Positions 51,918 through 60,393 of a stretch of DNA of 64,000 nucleotides are shown piece after piece (position 1 is the stretch's first letter; each line of letters begins with the position of its first letter). Both the position numbers and the translations under genes were made by a program. The notes under the pieces were generated by a model. That model ran no database searches. It was not told the DNA's origin and saw only the letters and a program-made list of their open reading frames with translations. This DNA is from Luminiphilus sp051201685. Its GTDB lineage: Bacteria; Pseudomonadota; Gammaproteobacteria; Pseudomonadales; Halieaceae. Location: the NCBI RefSeq assembly GCF_051201685.1, contig NZ_CP179213.1:744001-808000 (forward strand), read 5' to 3'.

Positions 51918-53096
51918 ATGGATATTGCGTTTTCACCCGAAGAATTGGCGTTCCGGGACGAGGTTCGTGGCTTTTTTGACGAGCAGTTTGACGATGAGCT
52001 TGTCTCTCGCCTGCGCGGAGAGAACTTTAAAGAAGCTATCGTTGAATGGCAGCAGCGGCTCTACAAGAAGGGCTGGATTGCGGCTAATTGGCCCGTTGAG
52101 CACGGCGGTACTGGATGGACCCCCACGCAGAAGTACATTTACGAGACCGAGCGCTCTGAGCGCGGTATACCCGGTGTCATTCCTTTTGGCATTGGCATGG
52201 TCGGCCCTATGATTTACCAGTTCGGCACGACCGAACAGAAGGAGAAGTTTCTCCCTGGAGTTCTCGACAGCACGACTTGGTGGTGTCAGGGCTACTCTGA
52301 GCCGGGTTCTGGGTCAGATTTGGCGTCGTTGAAGACAAAGGCCGAGCTGGATGGCGACCATTACGTGATTAACGGCGCCAAAATCTGGACGAGTTATGCT
52401 CAGTATGCCGATTGGATCTTTGTGCTGGTACGAACCAGCAATGAGGGGAAGAAGCAGGAAGGCATCACGTTCATTTTGGTTGATATGAAGACCCCAGGTA
52501 TCAAGATCAACCCGATCATCTCGATAGATAACGAGCACAGTCTCAACGAGGTTGAGTTCAGTGACGTGCGTGTGCCAGTTGAGAACGTTGTCGGTGAAGT
52601 AAATAAAGGATGGACCGTTGCCAAGGCGCTGTTGGCCCATGAGCGAACGGGTATTGCCGACGTTGCTCAGTCTAAGCGTAATCTTCGCTTGATTAAGGAA
52701 GCTGCTGCTGCCGAGATGAATGGCGGTAAGCGCTTAATGGATGACGCGGGTTTCCAAGCCAAGGTTGCAGACCTTGAGATTGAACTCATGGCCCTTGAAT
52801 TTACCGAGTTACGTACCCTTGCAGCGATGGCCGCTGGTGGCTTTCCTGGGCCTGAGTCGTCACTTCTCAAGATAAAAGGCACTGAGCTGCAGCAGGCAAC
52901 TCAAGAGCTGCGCATGGAAACTGCCGCTTATTACCAGGGAGTTCTGCCTAACGGTATGGATCCTGAAGTTCTAGGCCACAGTTGGACCCATGAAGCCTTC
53001 CGAAACTACATGTACGGGCGAGCAGCGACCATTTACGGCGGTTCTAATGAAGTGCAAAAGAACATTATCGCTAAATACGTACTGGGCCTGGAATAA
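51918..53096 (+). CDS. Acyl-CoA dehydrogenase, probable catalytic subunit (second pair)
   Basis: A 392-residue FAD enzyme. Marks: WWCQGYSEPGSGSDLASL near 121-137, the INGAKIWTSYAQYADW strand and IYGGSNEVQKNIIAKYVLGL at the C-terminus. The MCAD-type Glu is Gly here, so the base is probably Glu242 in LAHERTG. The ATG at 51918 has GGAGG 5 nt upstream and is preferred to a TTG four codons earlier. Its partner chain begins 21 bp after its stop. A 268-bp gap separates it from cnoX, so it has its own promoter. Confidence 0.92.
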   Translation: MDIAFSPEELAFRDEVRGFFDEQFDDELVSRLRGENFKEAIVEWQQRLYKKGWIAANWPVEHGGTGWTPTQKYIYETERSERGIPGVIPFGIGMVGPMIYQFGTTEQKEKFLPGVLDSTTWWCQGYSEPGSGSDLASLKTKAELDGDHYVINGAKIWTSYAQYADWIFVLVRTSNEGKKQEGITFILVDMKTPGIKINPIISIDNEHSLNEVEFSDVRVPVENVVGEVNKGWTVAKALLAHERTGIADVAQSKRNLRLIKEAAAAEMNGGKRLMDDAGFQAKVADLEIELMALEFTELRTLAAMAAGGFPGPESSLLKIKGTELQQATQELRMETAAYYQGVLPNGMDPEVLGHSWTHEAFRNYMYGRAATIYGGSNEVQKNIIAKYVLGLE

Positions 53097-53117
53097 CGGT
53101 CCAGAGGGGACAAGATT

Positions 53118-54257
53118 ATGAATTTTGATTTTTCAGAAGAGCAACAAATGGTACGCGATTCTATCGCGCGTTTTGTGCAGGATGACTACGACTGGGATAC
53201 CCGACGCGCGATTGTGGCCTCGGATACTGGTATGAGTGATAAAGCATGGCAGACGTTTGCCGAGCTGGGTTGGTTGTCGATCCCATTTGCTGAGGAAGAC
53301 GGCGGGTTTGGCGGGAATATTGTCGATACCATGGTCATCATGGAGGAAATTGGTAAGGGTTTAGTTGTCGAGCCTTATTTGCCGACTGTTGTGCTGTTTG
53401 GTGGTCTCATTGCTCGCGCGGGTAACGAAGCACAGCGCAACGCTTGGATTCCTTCGATCATTGAGGGATCGACCTCGGGTGCCTTTGCCTACGTAGAGCG
53501 TCAAAGCCGTTTCGAAATTGCTGATTGCCTGACTCAGGCGAAAGCCGCTGGTGATGGCTGGGTACTCAACGGTGAGAAGGTGGTTGTTTTCAACGGAGCT
53601 AACTGCAATCAACTGATTGTTTTAGCACGCACATCCGGCGAGCAGTGGGACCGTGAGGGATTATCGCTGTTTGTGGTTGCTGCCGATGCGGAAGGTGTGA
53701 ATCGTATTGATTACCCGATGATGGATGGCCAACGCGTTGCAAACATAACGTTCAATGATGTTGCTTTGAATGCGGATGCTTTGCTTGGGGAGGCCGGCAC
53801 TGCTATGGCTACCGTTGAGGCGATGATTCAAGAGGCGACGATAGCGCTTATGGCTGAGGCCGTTGGCTGCATGGGCACCTTGAATGCGAAGACGTTGGAA
53901 TACACCAAAACGCGAGAGCAGTTTGGCGTGGCTATTGGCTCATTCCAGTCGTTGCAGCATCGTATGGTGGACACCATGATGGCCTACGAGCAGGCAAAGT
54001 CGCTGCTGTTTAAAGTTGTGTGCGAATACAAGCAGGACCCAGCAAGTGCCGACGCCAGTATTCACGCTCTCAAAGTGCTGATCGATAAGAACGCCAAGTT
54101 AGTCTACGGTGAGGCTACCCAAATGCACGGCGGTATGGGTATTACTGACGAGCTGGACATTGGTCATTACGCCAAGCGCCTAATGATGATCAACACGACC
54201 TTTGGTGATGCCACTTATCATCGCGCTCAGTTCATGGACAAGGCTTACGCAGCTTAA
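53118..54257 (+). CDS. Acyl-CoA dehydrogenase, probable non-catalytic partner subunit (second pair)
   Basis: A 379-residue acyl-CoA dehydrogenase-family protein with a good C-terminal domain (TREQFGVAIGSFQSLQHRMVD, QMHGGMGITDELDIGHYAKRL). Neither usual catalytic Glu is present: the helix-G position reads ATIALMAEAVG without the 'ER' pair, and the C-terminal site reads TTFGDATYHR. This is the expected pattern for the second chain of an alpha2beta2 dehydrogenase. AGAGGGGACAAG before the ATG is the ribosome site. A strong terminator follows 21 bp downstream, closing the two-gene operon. Confidence 0.88.
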   Translation: MNFDFSEEQQMVRDSIARFVQDDYDWDTRRAIVASDTGMSDKAWQTFAELGWLSIPFAEEDGGFGGNIVDTMVIMEEIGKGLVVEPYLPTVVLFGGLIARAGNEAQRNAWIPSIIEGSTSGAFAYVERQSRFEIADCLTQAKAAGDGWVLNGEKVVVFNGANCNQLIVLARTSGEQWDREGLSLFVVAADAEGVNRIDYPMMDGQRVANITFNDVALNADALLGEAGTAMATVEAMIQEATIALMAEAVGCMGTLNAKTLEYTKTREQFGVAIGSFQSLQHRMVDTMMAYEQAKSLLFKVVCEYKQDPASADASIHALKVLIDKNAKLVYGEATQMHGGMGITDELDIGHYAKRLMMINTTFGDATYHRAQFMDKAYAA

Positions 54258-54278
54258 AGCTAAGCGTTGTTTGACGGA

Positions 54279-54306
54279 ACCCGCCATTCTTTGGCGGGTT
54301 TTTTTT
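54279..54306 (+). terminator. Rho-independent terminator of the acyl-CoA dehydrogenase pair
   Basis: AACCCGCCA (54279-54287) and TGGCGGGTT (54293-54301) form a stem with a TTCTT loop and a T tail to 54306. Confidence 0.93.
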
Positions 54307-54372
54307 GTCCTGCTGAAATTGCAAGGGATAGTCCGGAACCCTACACTGTGCGCCCTAGACAGGGATCTAACC

Positions 54373-56109
54373 GTGGATAAACAGACGCGCCTAGCGCGAA
54401 CCATTCTTAACGGCTTTACGGCGTATTTTGCTGAATTCGAGAATATTACGCTCGCAGCTCGCACGCGTTTTGAGCTTGCAGAGTGGGGCATCATGCAGGA
54501 GATATCGACCCGGCGAATCGATCTCTACAAAGAAAAAGTGCTAGAAACTTTGGCGTACGTAAACGTCATTGCAGATGATCGCATTTCAGACTTTACGTTT
54601 TGGACCGAGACGCGGGCTGTTTACCTCGAGTTGGTTCGAGGCATGACCAATTTCGAAATTGCAGAAACCTTCTATAACTCCATATACAACTCCGTGTTTG
54701 GTCATCACCGAATCCGTAATGAGTACGCCTTTGTGTTTTCCCCTCAAGGGGACATGCCGCCGGTCGATGTGCGGCGAGTCGTCAAGCGCTTCAGCGGTGA
54801 TCTAAACAGCAGTGTTGCAGCGCTGTTGTCTGAATACGCTGTACATATCCCTTACGAAGACACCGAGCGTGACTGCGCTTCTATTGTAAAGGCGATTGAA
54901 GGCCAGCTTGGCGAGGTTGGCGACAAAGTAGCTTCGGCGGTTGAGCTGCACACCCTGGAGCATCACTTTTATCGGAACAAGGCCGTTTACATTGTGGGGA
55001 GGGTTGTTGCTGAAGGCTTACAAATTCCCTTCGTACTTCCAATGCTTCACAACAATGATGCGGCGGCCCCCGCTGTGTATATCGACACTATATTGTTTGG
55101 CTCAGATCGAGTGAGTTTGTTATTTAGCTTCACTCGAAGTTATTTCATGGTCGATGCATCGATTCCCTCTCAGTACGTTTTATTTTTGCATCAACTGATG
55201 CCCAAAAAAGATATTTCTGAGATCTACAGTGCGATTGGCCACCACCGTCACGGCAAGACTTATTATTACCGTACGGCTTACCGTCATATGCGTGCTACGA
55301 CAGACCAGTTTATTGTCGCTCCCGGAATCAAGGGCATGGTGATGACTGTATTTACGCTGCCTTCTTACGAGTTTGTTTTTAAGATTATCAAAGACCGCTT
55401 TACGCCCCCCAAAGAAGTGACGCACCAGCTTGTTAAGGACAAATATAATCTGGTGAAGCGCTGGGACAGGGCGGGGCGCATGGCCGATACGCAAGAGTTC
55501 AGCAACCTTGTTTTTGATCGGTCACGGTTTTCAGATGAGTTGATGGCAGAGCTTTACGAGACCTGCCCTTCGCAGTTGGTGATTAGCGGCACGGCACTGA
55601 TTATTAAGCATTGCTACGTTGAGCGGCGCATGACGCCGCTTAATTTGTACCTGCAGAGCGCTAGCGATGAGGACGTTGATGAAGTCATGAACGACTACGG
55701 AAAATCGATTAAGGAGTTGGCTGCGGCTAATATTTTTCCGGGCGACATGCTTCTGAAAAACTTTGGTGTGACCCGCCATGGTCGGGTGGTCTTCTACGAC
55801 TATGACGAGATACAGCCGTTGTTAGAATGTAATTTTCGTCGTATTCCGCCACCGCGGGACGAATATGAAGAGATGGCGAGCAGGCCTTGGTATTCGGTGG
55901 GGCCCAACGACGTTTTCCCTGAGGAATTTCGACTTTTCTTCTCGGGCAATCAACGTGCGAGGAAGGCTTTTGATGCCCGTCACAGTGAAATTTACGAGGC
56001 AGATTTTTGGACAGGTTTACAAGATCGCATACGGGAGGGGCATGTCGACGACTTCTACCCTTACCCCCGGGTAATGCGTTTTCCTAGAGAACTGAGGAGT
56101 ACGGCCTGA
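54373..56109 (+). CDS. aceK: Isocitrate dehydrogenase kinase/phosphatase AceK
   Basis: A 578-residue AceK, which phosphorylates and dephosphorylates isocitrate dehydrogenase and so sends isocitrate into the glyoxylate shunt on acetate or fatty acids. Marks: RTRFELAEWGIMQEISTRRIDLY, GHHRHGKTYYYRTAYRHM, the ATP site APGIKGMVMTVFTLPSY with FKIIKDRF, and DMLLKNFGVTRHGRVVFYDYDEI. The GTG at 54373 was chosen because AGGGA lies 7 nt upstream and the family starts there. The usual neighbours aceA and aceB are not in view. Its stop overlaps the next start (TGATG). Confidence 0.96.
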   Translation: MDKQTRLARTILNGFTAYFAEFENITLAARTRFELAEWGIMQEISTRRIDLYKEKVLETLAYVNVIADDRISDFTFWTETRAVYLELVRGMTNFEIAETFYNSIYNSVFGHHRIRNEYAFVFSPQGDMPPVDVRRVVKRFSGDLNSSVAALLSEYAVHIPYEDTERDCASIVKAIEGQLGEVGDKVASAVELHTLEHHFYRNKAVYIVGRVVAEGLQIPFVLPMLHNNDAAAPAVYIDTILFGSDRVSLLFSFTRSYFMVDASIPSQYVLFLHQLMPKKDISEIYSAIGHHRHGKTYYYRTAYRHMRATTDQFIVAPGIKGMVMTVFTLPSYEFVFKIIKDRFTPPKEVTHQLVKDKYNLVKRWDRAGRMADTQEFSNLVFDRSRFSDELMAELYETCPSQLVISGTALIIKHCYVERRMTPLNLYLQSASDEDVDEVMNDYGKSIKELAAANIFPGDMLLKNFGVTRHGRVVFYDYDEIQPLLECNFRRIPPPRDEYEEMASRPWYSVGPNDVFPEEFRLFFSGNQRARKAFDARHSEIYEADFWTGLQDRIREGHVDDFYPYPRVMRFPRELRSTA

Positions 56110-56816
56110 TGGCTTCGATTTACCTTATTCGCCACGGACAGGCTTCTTTTGGCGCAGCTAATTACGACCAGCTGTCTACCTTGGGGCAACGTCAGGCTGA
56201 TGTGACTGGACAGTTCCTGTCGAAGATAGGCCTGAAGATAGACGCTGCAGTGGCTGGAACTTTGTCGCGCCAGCAAGAAACCGGTGCTCGGATATTGGCG
56301 GGTTTAGGTGATCCGTGTGAGTTACAAACGGACCGCCGATTCAATGAGATTAACAATGAAGAACAGGTCAGTGCGCTCTTGCCCGGTTTGATTGAAAAAG
56401 ATCCCGTGCTTGCTGAAATCGCAGCTCGAGATTTCGGTGACAGTAAGGATTATCAGAAAATCATAGACGCAGTTTTCAATGCGTGGGTAAGTCCAGACTG
56501 CCCCGACTGTGGCATTACACCGTGGCCCGTGTTCCGGGACGGCGTACAAAATGCCCTGAAAGACATCATGAAATCCGTGGGTGCAGGTAAGAACACAGCG
56601 GTTTTTACCTCAGGTGGCACGATTGCTACGGCTGTTGGGCTTATTGTTGGCGCTCATCACAGTGGGTTCTATCAATTTTATGAGCCCGTTATGAATTGTT
56701 CTATCACTCGACTGATTTACAGCAGTAAACGGGTTTCATTGTCTAACTTTAATGATGCAGCACATCTGCAGCTGCTGTCCGCTCAGCTGCAAGAATCACT
56801 CGTGACTTACCGATGA
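56109..56816 (+). CDS. Histidine phosphatase family protein (first of two)
   Basis: A 235-residue phosphatase of the phosphoglycerate-mutase-like superfamily. Catalytic motif RHGQ in YLIRHGQASFGAANYDQLSTLGQRQA near the start. The second His is replaced here by Ser in FTSGGTIATAVG, where the family has a His pair; the usual proton-donor Glu region is EINNEEQ. The substrate is unknown. It overlaps aceK by one base and the next gene by 4 bp, so three genes are co-translated. Confidence 0.82.
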   Translation: MASIYLIRHGQASFGAANYDQLSTLGQRQADVTGQFLSKIGLKIDAAVAGTLSRQQETGARILAGLGDPCELQTDRRFNEINNEEQVSALLPGLIEKDPVLAEIAARDFGDSKDYQKIIDAVFNAWVSPDCPDCGITPWPVFRDGVQNALKDIMKSVGAGKNTAVFTSGGTIATAVGLIVGAHHSGFYQFYEPVMNCSITRLIYSSKRVSLSNFNDAAHLQLLSAQLQESLVTYR

Positions 56817-57364
56817 CTCAGATCTGGCTGGTGCGCCACGGTGAGGCCTCGGCCAGCTGGGGGGAGCATAGTGACCCTGGGTTAAGTGATAAAGGGGTAC
56901 GGGAGGCCGAAGCTGCAGCAACATATTTGCAGTCAGTTGTGCCGCAAGGTGTGGGTCTAGTGAGTAGTCCCAAAGCACGAGCACAAGAAACTGCGGCACC
57001 TTTAGCCGCACGCTTAAATCGTGGCGTTGTAATTAATAATGCGTTTCAAGAGATTCAAGCCCCGGTACCCCTAGAGGATCGTCAAGTGTGGCTACAGGGT
57101 TTTATGCGTCAAACTTGGGACATGCAGGACGCTTCACTTTGGGGCTGGCGTGAGGGCATTGTGAGCGCCTTACAGAGGATCACAGAGCCCACCGTCATCT
57201 TTACCCATTTTCTGGTCATCAACACGGTTGTGGCGCACAGCCGCCAGGTCAGCAAAACGGTGCAGTGTTGGCCTGACAACGGCTCTGTTCACGATGTTGA
57301 GTTAGCCAATGGTGCGATCAATGTGGTGCGCTTGGGTCAGCAGATGACCTCGGTGGTTAATTAA
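56813..57364 (+). CDS. Histidine phosphatase family protein (second of two)
   Basis: A 183-residue member of the same superfamily: RHGE in WLVRHGEASASWGEHSDPGLSDKG, then SSPKARAQETA, and the second His in VIFTHFLVIN. It keeps both catalytic His, unlike its upstream neighbour. Similar short proteins dephosphorylate small metabolites or protein phosphohistidine. It overlaps the upstream gene by 4 bp and ends one base before the convergent tesB gene. Confidence 0.85.
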   Translation: MTQIWLVRHGEASASWGEHSDPGLSDKGVREAEAAATYLQSVVPQGVGLVSSPKARAQETAAPLAARLNRGVVINNAFQEIQAPVPLEDRQVWLQGFMRQTWDMQDASLWGWREGIVSALQRITEPTVIFTHFLVINTVVAHSRQVSKTVQCWPDNGSVHDVELANGAINVVRLGQQMTSVVN

Positions 57365-58180
57365 TCAACGAGTCTTCGGGCGCACCAAGGCTTCTTGGGT
57401 TGTGGAGGCGAGAAGCGTACCGTCTTTGCTCCAAAACTGACCGCGATTAAATCCCCGGGCGTTGCCGGCCCAAGGGCTATCGCACTCGTACAGCAAAAAC
57501 TCACTGACATTCACCGGTTCGTGGAACCATATAGCATGGTCAAGACTTGCGGCGATGTGGTTGATGTCCCAGTCCTGCATCCCTTGAGGGTAAAAACTGG
57601 TGCCCAGCAAGGCACAATCTGAGATCAGGGCGAGGGCAGCTTGATGCAGCCTCGGGTCGCCCTTGAGGTGACCTGCGGCTTTGAACCAGTTTTGCTGCTT
57701 TTGCTGTGGCTGCTCCGTGCGGGCGGTAATTCGGACTCGATCAATTTGATACATGTCACTGAAGCTTTTGTGTTTGGGTCCAAGGTTTAATGCAGCCGCC
57801 TCTTCAGGGGAGGGCACTTCGGGCATTTTTTCGCTATGAGTAAAACCGGCCTCGGTGATTTGATAGCTGATTGACGTGTTAAAAATGGCCTCCCCTCTTT
57901 GTCGCGCTACAACACGGCGGGTGGCGAAGGAGCGACCATCGCGAATAGGGTCAACATCGAACTCAATGGGTATTGTGGAATCCCCAGCGCGTAAAAAGTA
58001 GGCGTGCATAGAGTGAGCCATGAGGGCGCCGTCTACTGTGTCGTTAGCGGCTAGCAGACACTGGGCTAAAACCTGGCCACCAAAAATCCGAGGTTGGGGT
58101 GTAGGGCTGTGCCCTCTAAACCAGTGACGGCCGACTTGCTCGGGTTTGATCAAGTCCATGACATCTTGAAAGTTTGGCAC
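57365..58180 (-). CDS. tesB: Acyl-CoA thioesterase II (TesB type)
   Basis: A 271-residue double-hotdog thioesterase that hydrolyses acyl-CoAs. Motifs: RIFGGQVLAQCLLAA in the first hotdog, and in the second the catalytic Asp in SLDHAIWFHEP with Gln in RGQFWSKDGTLLASTTQEALVR. The GTG start has GGGAGG 6 nt upstream. It lies 22 bp before the end of the double-TetR gene on the same strand. The gene neighbourhood (dehydrogenases, enoyl-CoA hydratase) suits a role in fatty-acid turnover. Confidence 0.93.
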   Translation of the reverse strand: MPNFQDVMDLIKPEQVGRHWFRGHSPTPQPRIFGGQVLAQCLLAANDTVDGALMAHSMHAYFLRAGDSTIPIEFDVDPIRDGRSFATRRVVARQRGEAIFNTSISYQITEAGFTHSEKMPEVPSPEEAAALNLGPKHKSFSDMYQIDRVRITARTEQPQQKQQNWFKAAGHLKGDPRLHQAALALISDCALLGTSFYPQGMQDWDINHIAASLDHAIWFHEPVNVSEFLLYECDSPWAGNARGFNRGQFWSKDGTLLASTTQEALVRPKTR

Positions 58181-58201
58181 CGATACCTCCCGGGCACATA
58201 T

Positions 58202-59479
58202 TTAGTTGGCAGGCTTGGCTAAGCCAAAATAGAACACATCGAAGTACTCGATAGCGGTTTGATCAATGTCATCGACACGTCGCCAATCGCTAATATCCAT
58301 GGCGGCATTGACCGCTCCCTCAAGCATATTTTGCATGATGGCAGCATCCACGCTGCGGAATTTGCCCGTTTCCTGGCCTTCCCGGATAAATTCACCCAGA
58401 TTATTACTAGCGGCTTGAGTGCGCACAAGAACACGTCGCCGAATCGGGGGCGGCAATGCGGTAATCGTGTTGTAACGTATCAGCGGGCCAAGGTCCGAGT
58501 TCTGAATATGGAAAACTTGCCGACAAGCTGTGTCTAGCTTTTGCGGCGCAGACATTGTGCTGTTTCGAATGTCATTGTAAATGGCATCGGTCAAATCCAG
58601 CGAGTGCTCGTAGCATTGCGTGAGCAGTGCTTCCTTGTTTGTAAAATGGTAATAAAACGCACCCTTGGAGACCTGCAAATGCTCGGCTATCTCATCAAGG
58701 GATGTGCCGTTGAAACCCTTTCGGTTAAAAAATCGTGTTCCGGCTTTAAAAAACGCTTCTTGCTTGAGACGGTTTTGAGCTTCGCGATCAAAGCCTTTGG
58801 CGGGAACAACACCTTCAGCACTAAGCACGTGGTCGTTGGGCCTGTAATGGGCATCAGGCGTGAATAAGCCATGTTTAACAATGTCCCTGAGCGCGGCTCC
58901 CGCCAGTACGGCATCCTCACGAGGCATTTCATAAAGCCAATAAAATGACCAGTCTAAAGCTCCAATCAGCGCCCGTGTTGTAGCGGTGGAGTGACAGGGG
59001 CGTATGACCGACATGTCGATGCCGTCACGTATGTAGGAGCGGATACGCATGAACATGCGCAAATATTGAGCAATGAGCGCCTCACGGTGCTCATCTTTTA
59101 AAGACGCAAATTCTAGGGGCGCTGCGTAGTAGTCTCCATGACCTGACAGCGCTTTTAGAATGGTGGAGATATGTTCCTCCATGAACAGGAGCACCCGTTC
59201 CAGAGGGTCGTCAGTCGTTGCCTCGATTTGATCAAGGGTGCTGTGTGCTTGGCGCATAGCAGCGTCATAGCATTGATAAATGAGGTCTTCTTTGGTTTTT
59301 ACGTAGTAATAAAGGCTTGTCTTGGTCAATCCTAGTTTATCGGCGACATCGCTCAGCGTGGTGGATCGGGCGCCCTTTGTATTAAAAAGCTTCGCCGCTC
59401 TCGATAAAATCGCACTGTGCTTTGCCTCGTGCTGAATACCGCGATTGAAGGGCGATCCGTTGTCTGTGACGTTTGCCAA
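58202..59479 (-). CDS. Double-domain TetR family regulator
   Basis: A 425-residue protein made of two complete TetR units in tandem. First HTH at about residues 20-66 (LSRAAKLFNTKGARSTTLSDVADKLGLTKTSLYYYVKTKE), second at about 236-290 (FFKAGTRFFNRKGFNGTSLDEIAEHLQVSKGAFYYHFTNKE). Normal TetR proteins are about 200 residues, so this is a fusion or internal duplication that puts a whole dimer's DNA-reading surface on one chain. It is divergent from the enoyl-CoA hydratase gene. The only start near the right place is TTG at 59479 and there is no clear ribosome site, so the start is uncertain. Confidence 0.87.
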   Translation of the reverse strand: MANVTDNGSPFNRGIQHEAKHSAILSRAAKLFNTKGARSTTLSDVADKLGLTKTSLYYYVKTKEDLIYQCYDAAMRQAHSTLDQIEATTDDPLERVLLFMEEHISTILKALSGHGDYYAAPLEFASLKDEHREALIAQYLRMFMRIRSYIRDGIDMSVIRPCHSTATTRALIGALDWSFYWLYEMPREDAVLAGAALRDIVKHGLFTPDAHYRPNDHVLSAEGVVPAKGFDREAQNRLKQEAFFKAGTRFFNRKGFNGTSLDEIAEHLQVSKGAFYYHFTNKEALLTQCYEHSLDLTDAIYNDIRNSTMSAPQKLDTACRQVFHIQNSDLGPLIRYNTITALPPPIRRRVLVRTQAASNNLGEFIREGQETGKFRSVDAAIMQNMLEGAVNAAMDISDWRRVDDIDQTAIEYFDVFYFGLAKPAN

Positions 59480-59506
59480 AATAAAGTCATTCGCAAGATT
59501 CGATTT

Positions 59507-59567
59507 TTTGAACTTTAAGTATTTTTTTTGTCCGTGTCCATGTATGAGTGTTTTATTTGAACTGTAA
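59507..59567. promoter_or_regulatory. Direct repeat TTTGAACTkTAA in the divergent promoter
   Basis: TTTGAACTTTAA (59507-59518) and TTTGAACTGTAA (59556-59567) are 49 bp apart (start to start) in the gap between the double-TetR gene and the enoyl-CoA hydratase gene. They could be operator sites for the tandem regulator. This is a suggestion from repetition only. Confidence 0.4.
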
Positions 59568-59612
59568 TGCCCTCTAGACTACTCAAGAGGCGCTTAGGGA
59601 GCTCTTTCTTTT

Positions 59613-60365
59613 ATGACATCAACTATTTTATTTGAGCAAGAAGCGGGAATTGCGACGCTGCGATTTAATCGGCCGGATCGTCGCAACGCCTTGGGTCGTG
59701 AAGAGCTGTCCGGTATTCAATTGGCACTGGGCGCGCTAAAGCCCGAGACACGAGTGCTAGTTATCACCTCTGCATCCGGTTCTACGTTTTGCGCAGGCGC
59801 CGATTTACAACAGATCCGTGCCGGTGAGCTCGATGGCGATCAGTTTCAACAGGTGACTAACGAGCTGGCTGATTTATCTATACCCACCCTTTGCGTCATA
59901 AACGGTAATGTATTTGGAGGTGGCTGTGAGCTTGCGATGTCCTGTGATTTTAGACTGGCTTCTCAAGACATAAAAATGCGAGTGCCGGCCTCTGCCATTG
60001 GTTTGTGTTATCCCATTGAGGGTATCGAGCGCTTTGTCAGTCGATTAGGTGTGTCTGTGGCGAAACGTATACTTGTAGCGGCAGAGGAATTTTCTGCCGA
60101 GCAAATGCTGGAGTTTGGAATTGTTAGTCGGTTGATCAGTAGTGACAGTTTGATCAAGGAAAGCAACCTCACGGCCAAAATGCTCGCACAGCGCGCGCCA
60201 CTCGCTGTGGCAGCGATGTTAAAAGTTATTCGTCAGGCAGAGCGTGGCCGCATCAATTATCAGGAAGCTCGGGATTTGGCGGCGATTTGCTCCGACTCAG
60301 ACGACCTAAAAGAAGGTCTGTTGGCTCAAAAAGAGCGACGGCCAGCGGTTTTTAAAGGTTGTTAG
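59613..60365 (+). CDS. Enoyl-CoA hydratase/isomerase family protein
   Basis: A 250-residue crotonase. Oxyanion loops GSTFCAGADLQQI and NGNVFGGGCELAMSCDFRLA are clear. The position of the second catalytic Glu reads VPASAIGLCYP, so it lacks the standard hydratase Glu and may be an isomerase or other crotonase. It is divergent from the double-TetR gene and convergent with the large sensor kinase. Confidence 0.88.
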   Translation: MTSTILFEQEAGIATLRFNRPDRRNALGREELSGIQLALGALKPETRVLVITSASGSTFCAGADLQQIRAGELDGDQFQQVTNELADLSIPTLCVINGNVFGGGCELAMSCDFRLASQDIKMRVPASAIGLCYPIEGIERFVSRLGVSVAKRILVAAEEFSAEQMLEFGIVSRLISSDSLIKESNLTAKMLAQRAPLAVAAMLKVIRQAERGRINYQEARDLAAICSDSDDLKEGLLAQKERRPAVFKGC

Positions 60366-60393
60366 GCGATTGCCGGTGCAGTGAGCACTGGCG

